DNA of 64,000 bases from Girardinichthys multiradiatus (GCF_021462225.1 NC_061795.1:47394880-47458879); one strand, 5' to 3'. Shown: positions 47,772 to 60,560, counted from the first letter of the stretch. Translations and numbers: made by a program. Notes: generated by a model from the letters alone, not told the origin.

Positions 47772-50735
47772 TCAATTCAATTCAATTCAGTTTATTTATA
47801 TAGTGCCAATTCACAACATGTCGTCTCAAGGCACTTCACAAAAGTCAGGTATATACATTTCAATTAATCCTAATCATTGAACAGTGCAGTCAGATTCAGT
47901 TATTTATTCAAATTGGATAAAACGTTTTTCTGTCTAAGGAACACTAAAAGACAGGGCTATGTGGATCATCGGTAGAGGGTGAGCATTAAGTTGTTGCCAG
48001 CAGAAGCTTGGACGATGCCACCTTCAGAAAGGTGTCACAGGTAGATACAGAGTCAGGCCAGGTATAGCTTCTAGGAAGAGAAAAGAGAGAGAACATTAAG
48101 TTAGAAGCTGAAATAACAGCAAATTATGCAAAACTGGAGAGTAGTTTGAGAATGTAGCGAAGACGGTGAAAGTGGTCATTATGTCCTCCAGCAGCCTAAG
48201 CCTATAGCAGCATAACTACATAGATAGTTCAGGATAACCTAAGCCACTCTAACTATAAGTTTTATCAAAAAGGAAAGTTTTAAGCCTAGCCTTAAAAGTA
48301 GACAGGGTGTCTGCCTCACGGACTAAAGCTGGGAGCTGGTTCCACAGGAGAGGAGCCTGATAACTAAAGGATCTGCCTCCCTTTCTACTTCTAGAGACTC
48401 TAGGAACCACCAGTAAACCTGCAGTCTGAGAACAAAGTGCTCTGTTAGGAACATATGGACCAATCAGATCTCAGATGTATGATGGAGCTAGATCATTAAG
48501 GGCTTTATATGTGAGGAGGAGAATTTTAAATTCTATTCTGGATTTAACAGGGAGCCAATGAAGGGAAGCTAAAATGGGAGAAATATGATCTCTCTTTTTA
48601 ATTTTCATCAGAACTCTTGCTGCAGCATTTTGGATCAGCTGAAGGCTTTTAACTGCACTTCGTGGACATCCTGATAGTAAAGAATTACAATAGTCCAGCC
48701 TTGAAGTAACAAATGCATGGACTAGTTTTTCACCATCACTCCTGGACAGGATATTTCTAATTTTGTCAATGTTCCGGAGATGAAAGAAGGAAACCATAGA
48801 AACCTGTTTAATATGGGATTTAAATGACATTTTCTGGTAAAAAATAACACCAATTTTTTTTACTTTATTAACGGAGGTCAATTTAATGCCATCCAGGTTA
48901 AGTGATTGACCAAACAGTTTCTTTTTTAAAGACTTCGGTCCAAAGACGACAACTTCTGTCTTGTCTGAATTTAGAAGCAGAAAATTTAAAGTCATCCAGG
49001 TTTTTATGTCTTCAAGACATGCTTGTAGTCTATCTAACTGGTTGGGCTCATCAGGATTTATGGATAAGTAAAGCTGAGTATCATCAGCGTAACAGTGAAA
49101 ATTTATCCCATGCTGCCTGATAATTTGACCTATTGGAAGCATATATATAGTAAAGAGAATTGGCCCAAGTACTGAACCCTGCGGTACTCCACAATTAACC
49201 CTGGAGTTTAAAGATGATTTATCATTTACATGAACAAACTGGAATCTGTCAGACAGATAAGATTTAAACTAGCCTAGCGCTGTTCCCCTGATCCCTACAG
49301 CATATTCCAGCCTTTCTAAGATAATATTGTGATCGACTATATCAAATGCAGCACTGAGATTTAACAGAACCAGAACAGACACAAGTCCATTATCTGAGGC
49401 CATAAGAATATCATTAGTGACTTTCAGCAGAGCTGTTTCAGTGCTATGATGAGCTCTGAAACCTGACTGAAACTCTTCAAACAAGTCATTGCTGTGTAAA
49501 TGCTCACACATTTGATTAGCAACTATTTTCTCAAGAATTTTAGATAAGAATGGAAGATTGGATATAGGTCTGTAATTTATTAAGTCATCTCGATCAAGCG
49601 AAGGTTTCTTAAGTAAAGGTTTAATTACAGCTACCTTAAAAGCCTGTGGTTCTGATCCATTTGCTAAGGATAGGTTAATCAGACCTAAAACGGGGCTGGT
49701 AATCAGAGGGAACACTTCCTTAAATAATTTGGTTAGGATTGGGTCTAACATACAAGTTGAAGGTTTAGATGAAGCTAATATTTCTGATAACTCAGGAAGC
49801 TCCACAGGATCAAAGCAGTCCAAACACAAATCAGGTTCTACAGTTACGTCCAATGTTGTCTCACTTGCTGAGGATGAAGTAATCATCTTCGGAAGTATGT
49901 CAAAGATTTTATTTTTAATAGAATCAATTTTATTTTGGAAGAATCCCATAAAGTCATGACTGCTGAGAGCATGGATGGCTCAACAGAGCTATGACTCTGT
50001 GTAAGTTTAGCAACTGTTCTAAAGAGAAACCTAGGATTATTCTTGTTCTCTTCTATTAATGATGAGAAATAAGCTGTTCTAGCTTGGTGAAGTGTCTTTT
50101 TATACAACAACCTTTTCCAGATTAAGTAGGAATCCTCTAGGTGTGTAGAGCGGCATTTTCTCTCCAATTTTCTAACATTGTGCTTTAAAGTACGCAGCTC
50201 TGAATTAAACCAAGGAGCTAGCCTCCTATGAATAATTACCTTCTTTTTCAAGGGGGCTGCATTGTCTAATGCACCACACAATGATGAAGAAACACTATGA
50301 ACAAGAGAATCAATTTGTGAAGGGGCAGAAACAAAATTATTGCCCTCCACTGTGCTTTTCTGTGATAATGAGAAAATCAAAAGTGGAACAGATTCTTTAA
50401 AGGTTGTTACAGCATTGTCTGATAATGATCTGCTATAATGACATTTTCTTTCAGGTGTGGAGTACTCAGTTAAACTCAAAGATTATTAAAAAATAGTCAG
50501 ACAGGACAGGATTATGAGAAAATATTGTTATGTCTTTACACATAATGCCATATGTCAGCACAAGGTCCAGAGAATGAAGACAAAGGTGGGTAGGTTTGTT
50601 AATGTTTTGAGCTAAGCCAATTGAGTCCAAGATAACATTAAAGACTATATTTAGGCTATCACTTTCAGTGTCAACATGAATGTTAAAATCCCCCACTATA
50701 ATAACCTTATTATAGAGTCCCCTCAGACCTTTTTC
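47772..50735 (-). mobile_element. L2-type LINE, 5'-truncated, mutated
   Basis: A non-LTR retrotransposon lying antisense to jph3. From its 3' end it shows a tcaattcaattcaattcag tail and 3' UTR (47772-48290), then the C-terminal ORF with the YADDTQLYLS reverse-transcriptase active-site motif (48471-49142) and QNAAARVL. Next comes the RT core at 49269-49949 ([48 protein letters not shown]) and a linker at 49883-50479. An endonuclease end follows at 50466-50696 (GDFNIHVD; the catalytic SDH motif reads SDY). The AFD-type Asp is kept as SAAFDIVDH. At least three frameshifts separate these pieces. The endonuclease N-terminus and any ORF1 are absent. About 450 bases are missing from the 3' UTR near 47938 compared with the copy at 8452. 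Confidence 0.88.
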
Positions 50736-51010
50736 TTTAGCAAGGCATGTTCATTCACTAAACTGCTGTTTATTGGATGTTTTCTCTTTTTCTGATCATT
50801 CTCTGTAAACCTGAGAGATGTTTGTGTGAACGTTTCTGAAATACTCATGCCATTCTGGCTAGCACCAATATCCATGCTGTTCAAAGTCCTTTAAATCTCT
50901 TATTCTTCAGCAAGTCTTCATTGAGTTTGCTGCCATATGATTGGCTGATTCAATGTCCGTATTAACAAGCAATTGAACTGGTGTGCCTAATAAAGTGGCT
51001 GGTGTGTTGG
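50736..51010 (-). repeat. Tc1-like terminal fragment (fourth family)
   Basis: Antisense fragment of the family at 42650: ttggatgttttctctttttc, tggctagcaccaatatccat, gaactggtgtgcctaataaa and gtggctggtg at its outer end. The L2 5' boundary abuts it, so the LINE probably truncated or recombined within this element. Confidence 0.7.
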
Positions 51011-51344
51011 CCATGGTGAGAGCTGCTGGGTAGCCCCTGGTACAGCCTTGTTTTTGGTTGTAGAACATATCATTTAACTGAAAATATATGGGGTTCAAAC
51101 CCCTCCAGTGGCTCATAAACCTGACCATGATAATATAATGACAAAATTAACAGATTTTAAATAATTCCACAGCAAAACCTTATAGATGTTTAGATTGGTT
51201 ACTTTTCTAACTACTTGCAGCCACTAGCTGAGCAGCAGTGCTAGCACTAACTCATCCATTTAGTCAGTTACATAATTATTGTGAAATATTTTCATTTTTT
51301 GGTTTGTGGCACTTTGACGTGCCATGGAGACACATTCTTATTTC

Positions 51345-51720
51345 TTGTTTAATGTTTATCTTCATGCGTTTGGCAGATATATTTATCCTAAGTGACTTAC
51401 AAATGAGGATATAGCAATGCAGTTAATTATAAAGCTGAGAAGGGAGACCATTAGTCAGGTTGTGTCCCAGGTGACAGTGTAGAAACAGAGTGCCAGCAAT
51501 GAGGACAATGCAGTAGAGGGGGCAGGAAAGTACAAGGTTAGAGATGCGACATAAAGAGCTAGGTCTTCAAGAGTTTCTTAAACATAGACAGTTATGCCTC
51601 TGTTCGGGTAGCTCTCCGTAGGTCATTCTGTGATCAGTGAACAGAACATGGAACGAGTCTGGATTGTCTTGAACATGGTGCAGGCACTGTTACCAGCTGG
51701 AGCAACCGGGTTGTGACATA
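51345..51720 (-). repeat. LINE 3'-end fragment
   Basis: The phrase tttggcagatatatttatcc followed by taagtgacttacaaatgagg is a very common teleost LINE 3' end in antisense. It is followed by degraded 3' ORF sequence up to about 51715. A second part of what may be the same element lies at 53555-53790, beyond the LTR-type remnant. Confidence 0.6.
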
Positions 51721-51819
51721 AGCACAACAGCCGGATTTTCAAAATAATTAACTAAAGATGGTCTAGATCTGTTGTATCTGTGAGGCTGTGTGCAGGGTGC
51801 CTGTGTGTGTACTTACCTT

Positions 51820-53320
51820 TTTGTCCACAGGGTGGCTCCAGGCAGGCAGCATGCACAGGTGGTGCCCATCAGTCATCAGCAGAGTTTAAAGAGGAGCAGA
51901 GTCCTTGAGGAAGATGGCAGAGAAATCTCCCTCACAGTGTGAGCTTTGACCTCCTCCTCGAGTGTGTGTTCCTCGAGTTCCTGTTTGGATGCCTCATCTG
52001 CATTCGATCTCAGGACACTTGCCTTTGGTCTTCCTCAGAAGTTCCACCACCTTCACTATGGATCATAAGTCCATCACCGGAGAACACTCCACTTGCCTGT
52101 CCACCCTCGACACCCGCCATCCTAAGGAAACACCAAAAACAGAGCAGTGCAAGACTGGCCAACCCCCACCTCCCATAAACAACTATAACGCTTCCTGGCG
52201 TTCGCTAACTTCTACCGTCAATCATCAGGAATTTTAGACTGGTTGCAGCACCCCTCACAGCACTCATTTCCACCAAAACAACCTTCTCTTTGTCCCCAGC
52301 AGCAGACAAAGCTTTTCTCGAGCTCAAAAGACTCTTTGCCTTGACCCCTATGGTAATTCACCCTGATCCGGCCATCCATTTCACTGTGGAGGTGGATGCA
52401 TCAGATTCTGGTGCTGGGGCTGTCTTCTCTCAAAGAGCTTCCTCCGACAACAAGATGCACCCCTGGACGTTCTTTTCAATACGTTTTTCCCTGCTGAAAG
52501 GAGACATCAGCTTGAAGCAACCAAAAAACCGTCATAGTGTGGACGGATCATAAAAATCTTGCCTACCTGCAATCACCCATACGTCTCAACTCCCGTCAGT
52601 CACAATGGTCCCTCTTCATCTCGATTCAACTTCACCATAACTATTTGCCCTGGGTCTCGCAACACTAAACCAGACGCTCTCTCTCAGCGATTTTCAGAGG
52701 AAGAAAGGGACAGTAACCCTGAAACCATCCTTCACTCATCCTTCATTATCAGGTCACTTTCCTGGGACCTTGAGACAGCCATTCAAAGAACCCTCCTGAA
52801 CGAACCTGCTTCTGGGGGAGGTGGACCACCTGGATGCCAGTTCTTCCCATGATCTGTCAGGGCTCAAGCTATTCACTGGGCTCACACCTCCCGTTTCTCC
52901 TGTCATCCAGGGGTCAGCCGAACCATAGGTCTCCTCCACCCGTTATCTCTGGTGGCCGTCTCTAAATTTGGACGTTATTCGGTACATCTCTGCATGCTCC
53001 ACCTGTGCCAGAAATAAGAACTCTCAGTGTTCTTCCTCAGGACTGCTACAACCGCTGTCAGTTCCTAGCCAGCCCTGGTCACACATTGCTGTTGATTTCA
53101 TCACCGGGTTACCAGTTTCAAGAAATAAAACAGTAATCCTCACCATCATTGACAGGTTCTCCAAGGCTTGTCACCTGCTGGCTCTAAACAAACTCCCATC
53201 TGCATCTGGGACTGCTTGGCTTGCTTGCAGATTAATGGCTGCTGTGGTAGTATTGCTGCCACCACCAACAATGCACCGTTTCAGCATATTAACGCTGTTT
53301 TTGACGCAACTTAATTAAAA
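51820..53320 (+). mobile_element. Ty3/Gypsy-type retrotransposon remnant (pol)
   Basis: Broken pol gene of an LTR retrotransposon. At about 52195-52560 it shows the end of reverse transcriptase (FANFYRQ, then in another frame [10 protein letters not shown]) and the RNase H start ([19 protein letters not shown]). The segment DHKNLAYL follows after a frameshift at about 52550, and [20 protein letters not shown] at 52620-52680. The integrase zinc-binding and core region is at 52968-53220 (SACSTCARNK, PWSHIAVDFITGLPVS, VILTIIDRFSKACHLL). Gag, protease and most of RT are missing, as is the end of integrase. The stretch 51820-52150 may be LTR or leader. At least four frameshifts or stops make it non-functional. 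Confidence 0.85.
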
Positions 53321-53554
53321 ATGTATTATTGACGCTCACACAATGAATGACCATTGTGGTCCGGGTGACGTTGGACTTGCAAAAAACATCGACATATGCT
53401 CATTTTGTGTCACAATTGTCTTTTATCACGTCTGTAATTGTAATGTCATCTCAAAAAGTGCCCAATTCCTTCAATATTAAGATGTTTTCTTTCAATTTCT
53501 GCATTTGTGGGAAAAGTGTTTAAAAGGCACTTTAAGGCTGAATAAAGACCAGAC
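53321..53554. other. jph3 intron 3, nothing recognised
   Basis: Short stretch after the pol remnant. It may hold its eroded 3' end. Confidence 0.35.
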
Positions 53555-53790
53555 TCATCGCCACGTTCTGGACCATCTGCAAAGGTCTCAAAGCACAGGC
53601 TGGGAGACCAGTTAGGAGGAAGTTGCAGTAGTCAAGGCAGGAGATGACATAGACAGCACCAGGAGGTGGGTGGGGTCAGATTTTTTTTAGGTTTAACAAT
53701 GCAAAATGTCACAATCAAGCAACAGAGGCAATATGATGTTTCAGGGTCAGCTGGTCTTCGATCATGTCACCCAGGTATCTTGCATTTCAA
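53555..53790 (-). repeat. LINE ORF fragment
   Basis: The phrases ccacgttctggaccatctgc, gggagaccagttaggaggaa, gttgcagtagtcaaggcagg and ggtcagctggtcttcgatca are antisense sequence of the reverse-transcriptase 3' region common in teleost L2-related LINEs. Together with 51345-51720 it suggests one LINE copy interrupted by the pol remnant. Confidence 0.6.
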
Positions 53791-54012
53791 TGCAAACTTA
53801 TAAAAACAAGCTGTAGTTCATAGTTCTGGGAAACTGATAAATATCTGCCAGGGATTACTGTCTGACTATAAGACTTCTTTGGTGAGAAAATCCAGCAACA
53901 ACTGTTGCTATTCACTCCCTAGTCTCATTTTAAGGCAATATGTTATCTAATAAATCCATTTGATCTATATATTTATTGATTGGTTGATTTTCTTGTAAAC
54001 ATTTACATTTCA

Positions 54013-54374
54013 GGGCTGCACGGTGGCGCAGTTGGTAGCACTGTTGCCTTGCAGCAAGAAGGTCCTGGGTTTGATTCCTGGCTGGGGGTCTTTCTGCATG
54101 GAGTTTGCATGTTCTCCCCGTGCATGTGTGGGTTCTCACCAGGTACTCTGGCTTCCTCCCACAGTCCAAAGACATGCCTGTTAGGTTAATTGGTCTCTTT
54201 AAATTGCCCTTAGGTGTATGAATGAGTGTGTGCTTGGTTGTTTGTGTGTTGCCCTGCGATGGACTGGCGACCTGTCCAGGGTGTACCCCGCCTCTCGCCC
54301 ATAGACTGCTGGAGATAGGCACCAGCTCCCCCGCCACCCACTATGGAATAAGCGGTAGAAAATGACTGACTGAA
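54013..54374 (+). repeat. full-length tRNA-derived SINE with 12-bp target duplication
   Basis: The best copy of this family. The tRNA-like head starts gggctgcacggtggcgcagt (A-box-like) and has ggtttgattcctgg (B-box-like). Next come tttgcatgttctccccgtgc, ccacagtccaaagacatgcc, atggactggcgacctgtcca and the end ggaataagcggtagaaaatg. The flanks are atttacatttca (54001-54012) and atttacacttca (54375-54386), 11 of 12 the same. The order of segments is that of zebrafish DANA / V-SINE elements. It is not a functional tRNA gene. Confidence 0.9.
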
Positions 54375-54386
54375 ATTTACACTTCA

Positions 54387-55129
54387 AAGACAGATAATAC
54401 ATTTTTTGCTGTAGGATTTTGTTGGTGCATCATGCCGAAGTAAGTGTCCAAACGTAACAATATTAAATCAGTTATACAAAAAAAGAACAAAATCCTTTGT
54501 ATTTATGAAAGAAAAATACATTTTTAAAATGCTACATGTATTCGAGGCTGTTTATTATTTTCTTGGAAGTTGTCAAAATAAGGTGAGATCTTCCCATGTA
54601 ATCCATGCAACATTTACTAACTGCTCACAGTTAACTCCATAAAAGTTACAATAAATATCCTTATGTGTAATCCATGCAATAATTATTAAAACACAGTTGA
54701 AGCAGTGGAGAGTGAAACAAGCATGTTCTCATATTCTGGAGCTGGGAGACTGGAGAGGCCTGTGTGGAGCCACATATTATCTGTCTAATTTTTTGCAGAA
54801 GTATAAACAACAAGTATCCAATGATGTATGATGATTTTATATTCTTTCACATGTATTAAATGAAATTAGTAACCTTTGATTAACAAGTTAAAAGATGTAT
54901 GATTGAAATGTAAGAACTGAGAATTAGAGTAAAAAATAAACATTCAGGTTCGACATTCTCAATCAGCTATATATGAAAGAGATATAACGTTAATCATTTG
55001 TGAAGCATGAATAAAAAGGATGAAGTGATGGTTTTGTAACTGTGTTTTAAAGTAAATGCTGAAAGCTGAAAAATGAAATGTGTAATACTGTGTAAAGTTT
55101 AAAACTGAGCAGATTAGGGAAAGAACTGT
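54387..55129. other. jph3 intron 3, AT-rich, nothing recognised
   Basis: No gene or repeat family was supported. Confidence 0.45.
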
Positions 55130-56010
55130 AGGATGACTGGGAGTGATGAGAACCAGCTGCATGCTGACAGCGACGGGAGGATGCGACTACAGACCAGCGT
55201 GGCTATTATCGGCATCTCCAAAGCTGAGAAACAGAGTCAGCAGGTCACGATGACCACGACTAAAGTATTGAGCAATAACCAAGGAGCTGAGCTGAATAGG
55301 TTGCTCAATAACTGAGAAGCCTAATAAGGGGCTGACTGGTGAAAGCATTAAGCACCATAAAAGCAATGCTGAAGGAGGGAACGGGGTTGTTTCCTCGCAG
55401 AAGACCAGTGAACAAGAACGGACGGAGAAAAGAAGCTCAGATGGAAAAGGAACAAAGACACAGCCCCACTGATCGACTGCATTAAAAAGAGGATCAACCC
55501 GTGGGCCCAGAAAGGACTGTGCCTCAAGATTAAGAATCTGATTTCATCTAAAGCCTTTTTATCCAGACAACAGAAGTGAACTTGATCGGTGAACAGCTGA
55601 TTGCTCTAAGTTTCAGGTTTCTGGAAGTCCTGAATCAACTACATTTATGTCTCCGGGTTTCCTTCAACTCTTCAGCCTCTGGAAACTACTGTCTTCTGAG
55701 ACAAATAACAACAAAGATCCTGTTTAACCATCAAAGTCTGGAGCATCAGTGCCTGCCACTTAAAGGAAGAAAACTGAAGATTAAGTCGTATTCCCTTCAA
55801 GAAACCACTCGTTACCAGAAGAAACATCTCCATCAGGTGGATGGATGAGCCTCCGTCTTCAAAGCCTCTTCAAACTCACTAGTTTCAACATCAGGGAAAG
55901 ACAGGTTGAGTTGATTCATTTCTATTATTGAAATTATTTTGTGTTGCCGAATTTAATCTGTTACTGACCCCTGCAAGAGTGTTACTAATTAAAGAAAGCA
56001 TATAAAATTC
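55130..56010 (+). other. unassigned transcript- or LTR-like block
   Basis: This block is more balanced in composition than its surroundings. It has a TATA-like accataaaagc at 55355, a purine-rich stretch (55380-55520), short open frames and, at 55990, taattaaagaaagc as a possible polyadenylation signal. It could be a single LTR or an old retroposed transcript, but no target duplication, TG...CA ends or protein match was found. Confidence 0.25.
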
Positions 56011-58958
56011 TAGTTAAATCATGGACATTCAATTATTTGAGTCACTGTATTGATGGTTTTTCATTGGTAGTAAAAAGTCTTGTTGCCTGGTTCTAAGATA
56101 TTTTAGGAGGTTTTTATAGGTTGCCTTAGTCAAGTTTGTTAAAACAGCGCCCTTGGGGCTCGTGCCGAGCCACTAAAATTAACCTAGCCCATATACCAAG
56201 AGCCAGTTGTAAAATTAGGGAATGAGCAGCTGTGAACAAAAGTGACTGTTGAAAGTGTGGATGACTGCGATAGGCTACTCAGTCATCCTGACCACCAGTT
56301 GAAGAAGGGCGAGACTTTTGGATGAAGGCTGTCAGAGGCTAGGCGAGACATTTCCCGACACCAGCTTAAACAGAACTTTCATTAAACCTGCTTAGTAAGA
56401 TCTGTCAGGTTTAGGGAAGACCGGACCCATTGGATGGAGAGCTGGATTGAGCAATCCCTTTAGACATAGGGAAGTAGGAGGGAGGGGTTAGCTCATCAGA
56501 CAACGAAAAAGTGAAGGAAGCTTTTATTGCATTTTCCTCAATAGACTGTTGAAAGTTGTCATTTAAAACTGCTAGGTTTTCAGTCAAGTACATTAATGAG
56601 CTGCCTAAGCAAAATGCCAGACTGACTCGAGTTTCCTGTAGCTGTATGTTGCAAACTGCCCTTCCCCCACGTTGCTGCCAGTCAGCTGGCTGAAAGTAGC
56701 TGCTACACTTTTCTTTAATACAGATGACAAATTCAACTGTTTGGAAACATTTCTGGTGTTGAAACCAAAGAAGCACCAGCCATCCTCTTATTTAAATATG
56801 CTGTATCTGCTGTGGTTTTAAAACTACAGCAGATAAGCTGAAAGCTGCATGCTTGTTAAACAGCAGACTCTACTGGTGCGTTTAGCCTGACTAAATAACC
56901 AGCTATTATCAGCCTGAGCAACAAGTAGGGCAAAAACGTCTTAGTAAAAAACATGTTTACTTGAAAAATTGAGTTTATTTTGTATATTAACTTGTGTCTA
57001 TTAGAATTAGATAAATATGTTAGAAAACATTATTAACAGATATGTGAATGATTATTTCAGCACTGTAGGAATAGTTGTTGCTTTCTGTTTTAAATTAAAA
57101 ACTTAAAACATGTGGTACATATTTGTATAAAATATTTGTGTGGCTACTGTGAAACTGTGGCATTTTTACTCCAGGTTATCGTACTGGGAGAGCACCATGC
57201 TAACCTGCATCTACTTTCTCATGTGTCCTCATTGTGGTCTGCTCATTAAGGAGTAAACAAAGTTTGCGAAATATATCTCTAGCTTGTGTCCAAAGTTGGT
57301 GACCTAAAAATAAACTAAGTCATGATGAAGACAACTGTTTGTCCTGTTCCCCCTAATTTTGCTTTAATGCAAAGGTTGACAGCCTTGTGGACAGTGCTGT
57401 AATTATGCTGTCTCACAATTAAGCAGGCAGTGATTCATTCAAGTTAAACACCTTTTAGCTCCCATCTTCTTTTCAAGTTGTCCCACTGCTTTCCCCAGTC
57501 TGCATCATCTTTTCAGATAAAGACTCCCATTCTCTTCATCACCTCACAACATCTCTTCTTTTTCTCTTCCTGCTCTCCATCTGTAACTGAGTTTTTTATT
57601 TTTGCTTTTGCATACAAAGCTGTGTTGTGTAATCAAGGCTTGTTTGAAGAGGCATCTCCTGTTCTACAAGCAGAAACAGGTTGCTCCTATGGAGGAAATA
57701 TGTGAAACTAGAAGTTAAGAGGGAAATAAATTAGGCAGAAAGATGAAGATGATTTTTAAACTGATTATTGAGAGAGAGCATGAATGCCTGCCAAACATTA
57801 TATCCTGAATGTTGCATTATTTCAATTAAAAACCTAAATAAAAGACAAAGAAACAGTCTTCAGCTCTGTTAGGTCTCACCAACCGAACAGGCTTGCATTC
57901 ACATGCTCGGTGGTGTTGAGTTTGTTGTGGGTCTGGCACAGAGGAAGCAGAGAGGAAAGAAATCAATAGCCATCAACATGCAACACTGCATCAAGACTGT
58001 TACTGCCCAAAGAGAGGAGAGGGATGCACAGACAGCAGGTACATAGATGAGCAGAGAGCCCTCTGCCAATCGCAGCAAGGAGAAACAGAAATGGAGAGAA
58101 GGATCCTGCAATAGAGACCAAAGGTGTGCTTAATGTAATCAGAGAATAACCAGAGGATGAGACAAAAGGCAGGTGAAAAGAGGACTTCTAAAAAGACAAA
58201 AGAGTTTATCAGAGAGACGCTGATAGAAACTAAATGAGATCTGACGACGCTGCTGCAAAGCAACCATTAGACAAAATAAAACTCATCAAACACAAACATT
58301 GAGAGGCATTATTTTGTGATATTACACTCATCTTGGAAAAGATTGCTGCAGCTCCACAATCTTACTTCAGCTCTGTAGTAACTGCAGCCACTATACCAAT
58401 AATTATTTGTTTATTCCTGCTGTCTTTCTCCTTTTTACCAGAGGTATCTTAATAAAATGACAACTACCAGCTGGAATAAACAATGTAACCTAGATACAGA
58501 TGATCAGGTTCATTAGCTGAAAATAAAAGCACAAACACAGCAATGATTATTGTTTTATACAAGGTTCAAATAAAGACTGAGGAACTGCTGAATCCTGTAG
58601 TGAAAAATGTGAGGATGGTTTCTCATTCAACCTCATGTGTCTTACCAAACAGCTTACTGGAACATCTCCCTATTGGACCGGGAATGATGTACATAATGGG
58701 ACTAATCTGTGTGGTCAAACCAGTCGAACATTCATGCTGAGCTGTTTCTTTAATACAGCTTTTAATGGCTTTTTTATTACTTCATCATTGAACATAAAAT
58801 ATTTACCACTTTTCTGAAAGTCAAAGGTCCATAAACGATGCACCCCTCCACATGTATCGGCACACCCAGTGAAAATTTGTCATTGGCCTTTAAATACGTT
58901 TTTATTGCAGCATAATAATCACATACTTAAAAGTTTTACACAAAAATGTTTGTTTCAG
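56011..58958. other. end of jph3 intron 3, nothing recognised
   Basis: Mostly AT-rich DNA. No coding exon fitting the phase-2 to phase-2 junction was found here. The stretch ends with the exon 4 acceptor aatgtttgtttcag. Confidence 0.45.
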
Positions 58959-59083
58959 GACGGCCCACGCACAGGGTAAAGCAGAGGCAGCGGTGGGAGC
59001 AGCTCAGAAAGCTCATGATGAGAGTCGGATGGCGAGGGTCACCGCCAAGCAGTTCTCCCCATCCTTCCAGCACTCTGGAAATG
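58959..59083 (+). CDS. jph3: junctophilin-3, coding exon 4 (alpha-helical spacer)
   Basis: Short 125-base exon supplying the rest of the alpha-helical region. The acceptor tgtttcag|G completes an AG|G arginine codon from exon 3, and the donor AATG|gtgagg leaves phase 1. The encoded segment reads TAHAQGKAEAAVGAAQKAHD then ESRMARVTAKQFSPSFQHSG, which aligns closely with the mammalian JPH3 helix (KAEAALTAAQKAQEEARIAR and AKEFSPSFQH). The exon is easy to miss because of its size. It was found by looking for the phase-2 continuation of the exon 3 helix about 20.6 kb downstream. Confidence 0.93.
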
Positions 59084-59319
59084 GTGAGGTCACAAGCATA
59101 TGTCCACACAGCATCAGCCAAATCAGAAATGTTTCCCACGTAAGACAAATATGTATCCTTATGTACAGTGCTATTAAAAAGTTCAAAACTATTTTTGCAC
59201 TCTCTCAGATTCTACTGTTTTTGTCTTATTGCCTCACTTAAATGTTTCAGATTGATTCAGATATTCCTAAGAAAACAAAAAAAATGTGGCTGTTTTTTCT
59301 TGTTTTATATGCAGGATGC

Positions 59320-60560
59320 ACAGTACTTTGCAAAAGTATACGGCCCATTACAGTTACCTTCCTTTTTTCCTTTTCTGTCACAGCTCCACATCAGCAAACT
59401 AAGTTTGGTATCAAACAAAGATAACCTGAGTAAATACAGAAAGCAGTTTTTGTACTCATACTCGTCGTCTTTCGCATTATCCGGGACACCTAGACTTCCC
59501 TCTCCCCAGACAACTGCTGGTCCTATGTGGAAAATTAATTGCCCTCTAAACCTAATAACTGCTAGCCACAGCTGCCCTTAAAATCTGCCTTTTTTATTTG
59601 TTATAATTGGCAATTAATCTTTTACAGCACTAAGAAGGAGTTTTAGCCCTCTTTTAGCTAAATTGTTTTAATTCAGCCACATTGGAAGCCACATTGGAAG
59701 AGCTGCCTTTTAAGGTCCTTCCACAGTATCTATGTTGGATCCAGACTTTGACTAGGCCACTCCAAAAGCTTCATTTTGTTTTTTGGACCATTCGGAGGCA
59801 GTTTGCTTTGGATAACACTCTCTGTACATAATCTAAGAGTGATAGAGTTTAAGGTCAGGAACTGATGGCTGGAGATTCTTCTTCAGGATTTCTTCAGAAG
59901 TCGTCCAGGTCCTGAAGACGCAAAGGAGCATCAGACAATCAAACTACAACCAGCATGTTTTACTATTGATCCACTTTTTTATGAGATTATGTGTTATTTT
60001 TACCTAACACCTTCCAAAAAAAGCCCCCTTTGTCTTTTGCTCAGTCTCTCTTTTTTTTGTTGAATCATGAACTCTGACCTTAACTGAGACAAGTAAAGCC
60101 TGCAGAGCTTGAGTGTCCGTGTGTAACCTCCTGGATGAGTTGTTGATGAGCTGTTGGAGTAATTTTGTTGGTGGGCCACTCCTGAGAAAGTTCCCAACTG
60201 TTCCATGTTTTCTCCATTTGTAGATAATGGTTCTCATTGTGGTTGATGGCATGCCAAAACCTAAGAAATGGTTTTGTAAGCATTTAGGAGTGATGTCATT
60301 GAGTTTGTTTCTCATCTATTTTTGACGTTCTTTTAGTTTGGGACATACGTTGCTTTCTGAGATCTAGCCTACTTTATGTAATTAGGGAGGTTCTATTAAA
60401 TTGCTTTCCTGTTTCTACAGGTCAGACAGAAATTTAACCTGGCTGTGGTCTGTGAAATTGACCCAAAGAAATGTGGTTTGTCACAGTTGGTTTGGATAGG
60501 GTTTTATCCCTCAATAGATTAGATGGTCATTAGATAGAAAATACTATAATAAATCAAATG
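59320..60560 (-). mobile_element. Tc1-like transposon, degenerate, transposase antisense
   Basis: The left terminal region has cagtactttgcaaaagtata and gataacctgagtaaatacag. Further on are gttttaattcagccacattg, ccagactttgactaggccac and cagcatgttttactattgat. The minus-strand DNA-binding part lies at 60000-60315 (NDITPKCLQNHFLGFGMPST, TIIYKWRKHGTVGNFLRSGP, TKLLQQLINNSSRRL). It is the same family as the copy at 13706, with many stops. The right end was not matched to the left. Confidence 0.75.

Noticed and set aside
48471..50696. Host gene with a reverse-transcriptase domain
   Set aside because: Three or more frameshifts, a LINE tail and a second dispersed copy of the 3' end show that it is a dead LINE.
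54013..54090. tRNA gene
   Set aside because: The A-box and B-box-like motifs belong to the head of a SINE that continues for 362 bases and has a target duplication. No cloverleaf with an anticodon arm could be drawn.
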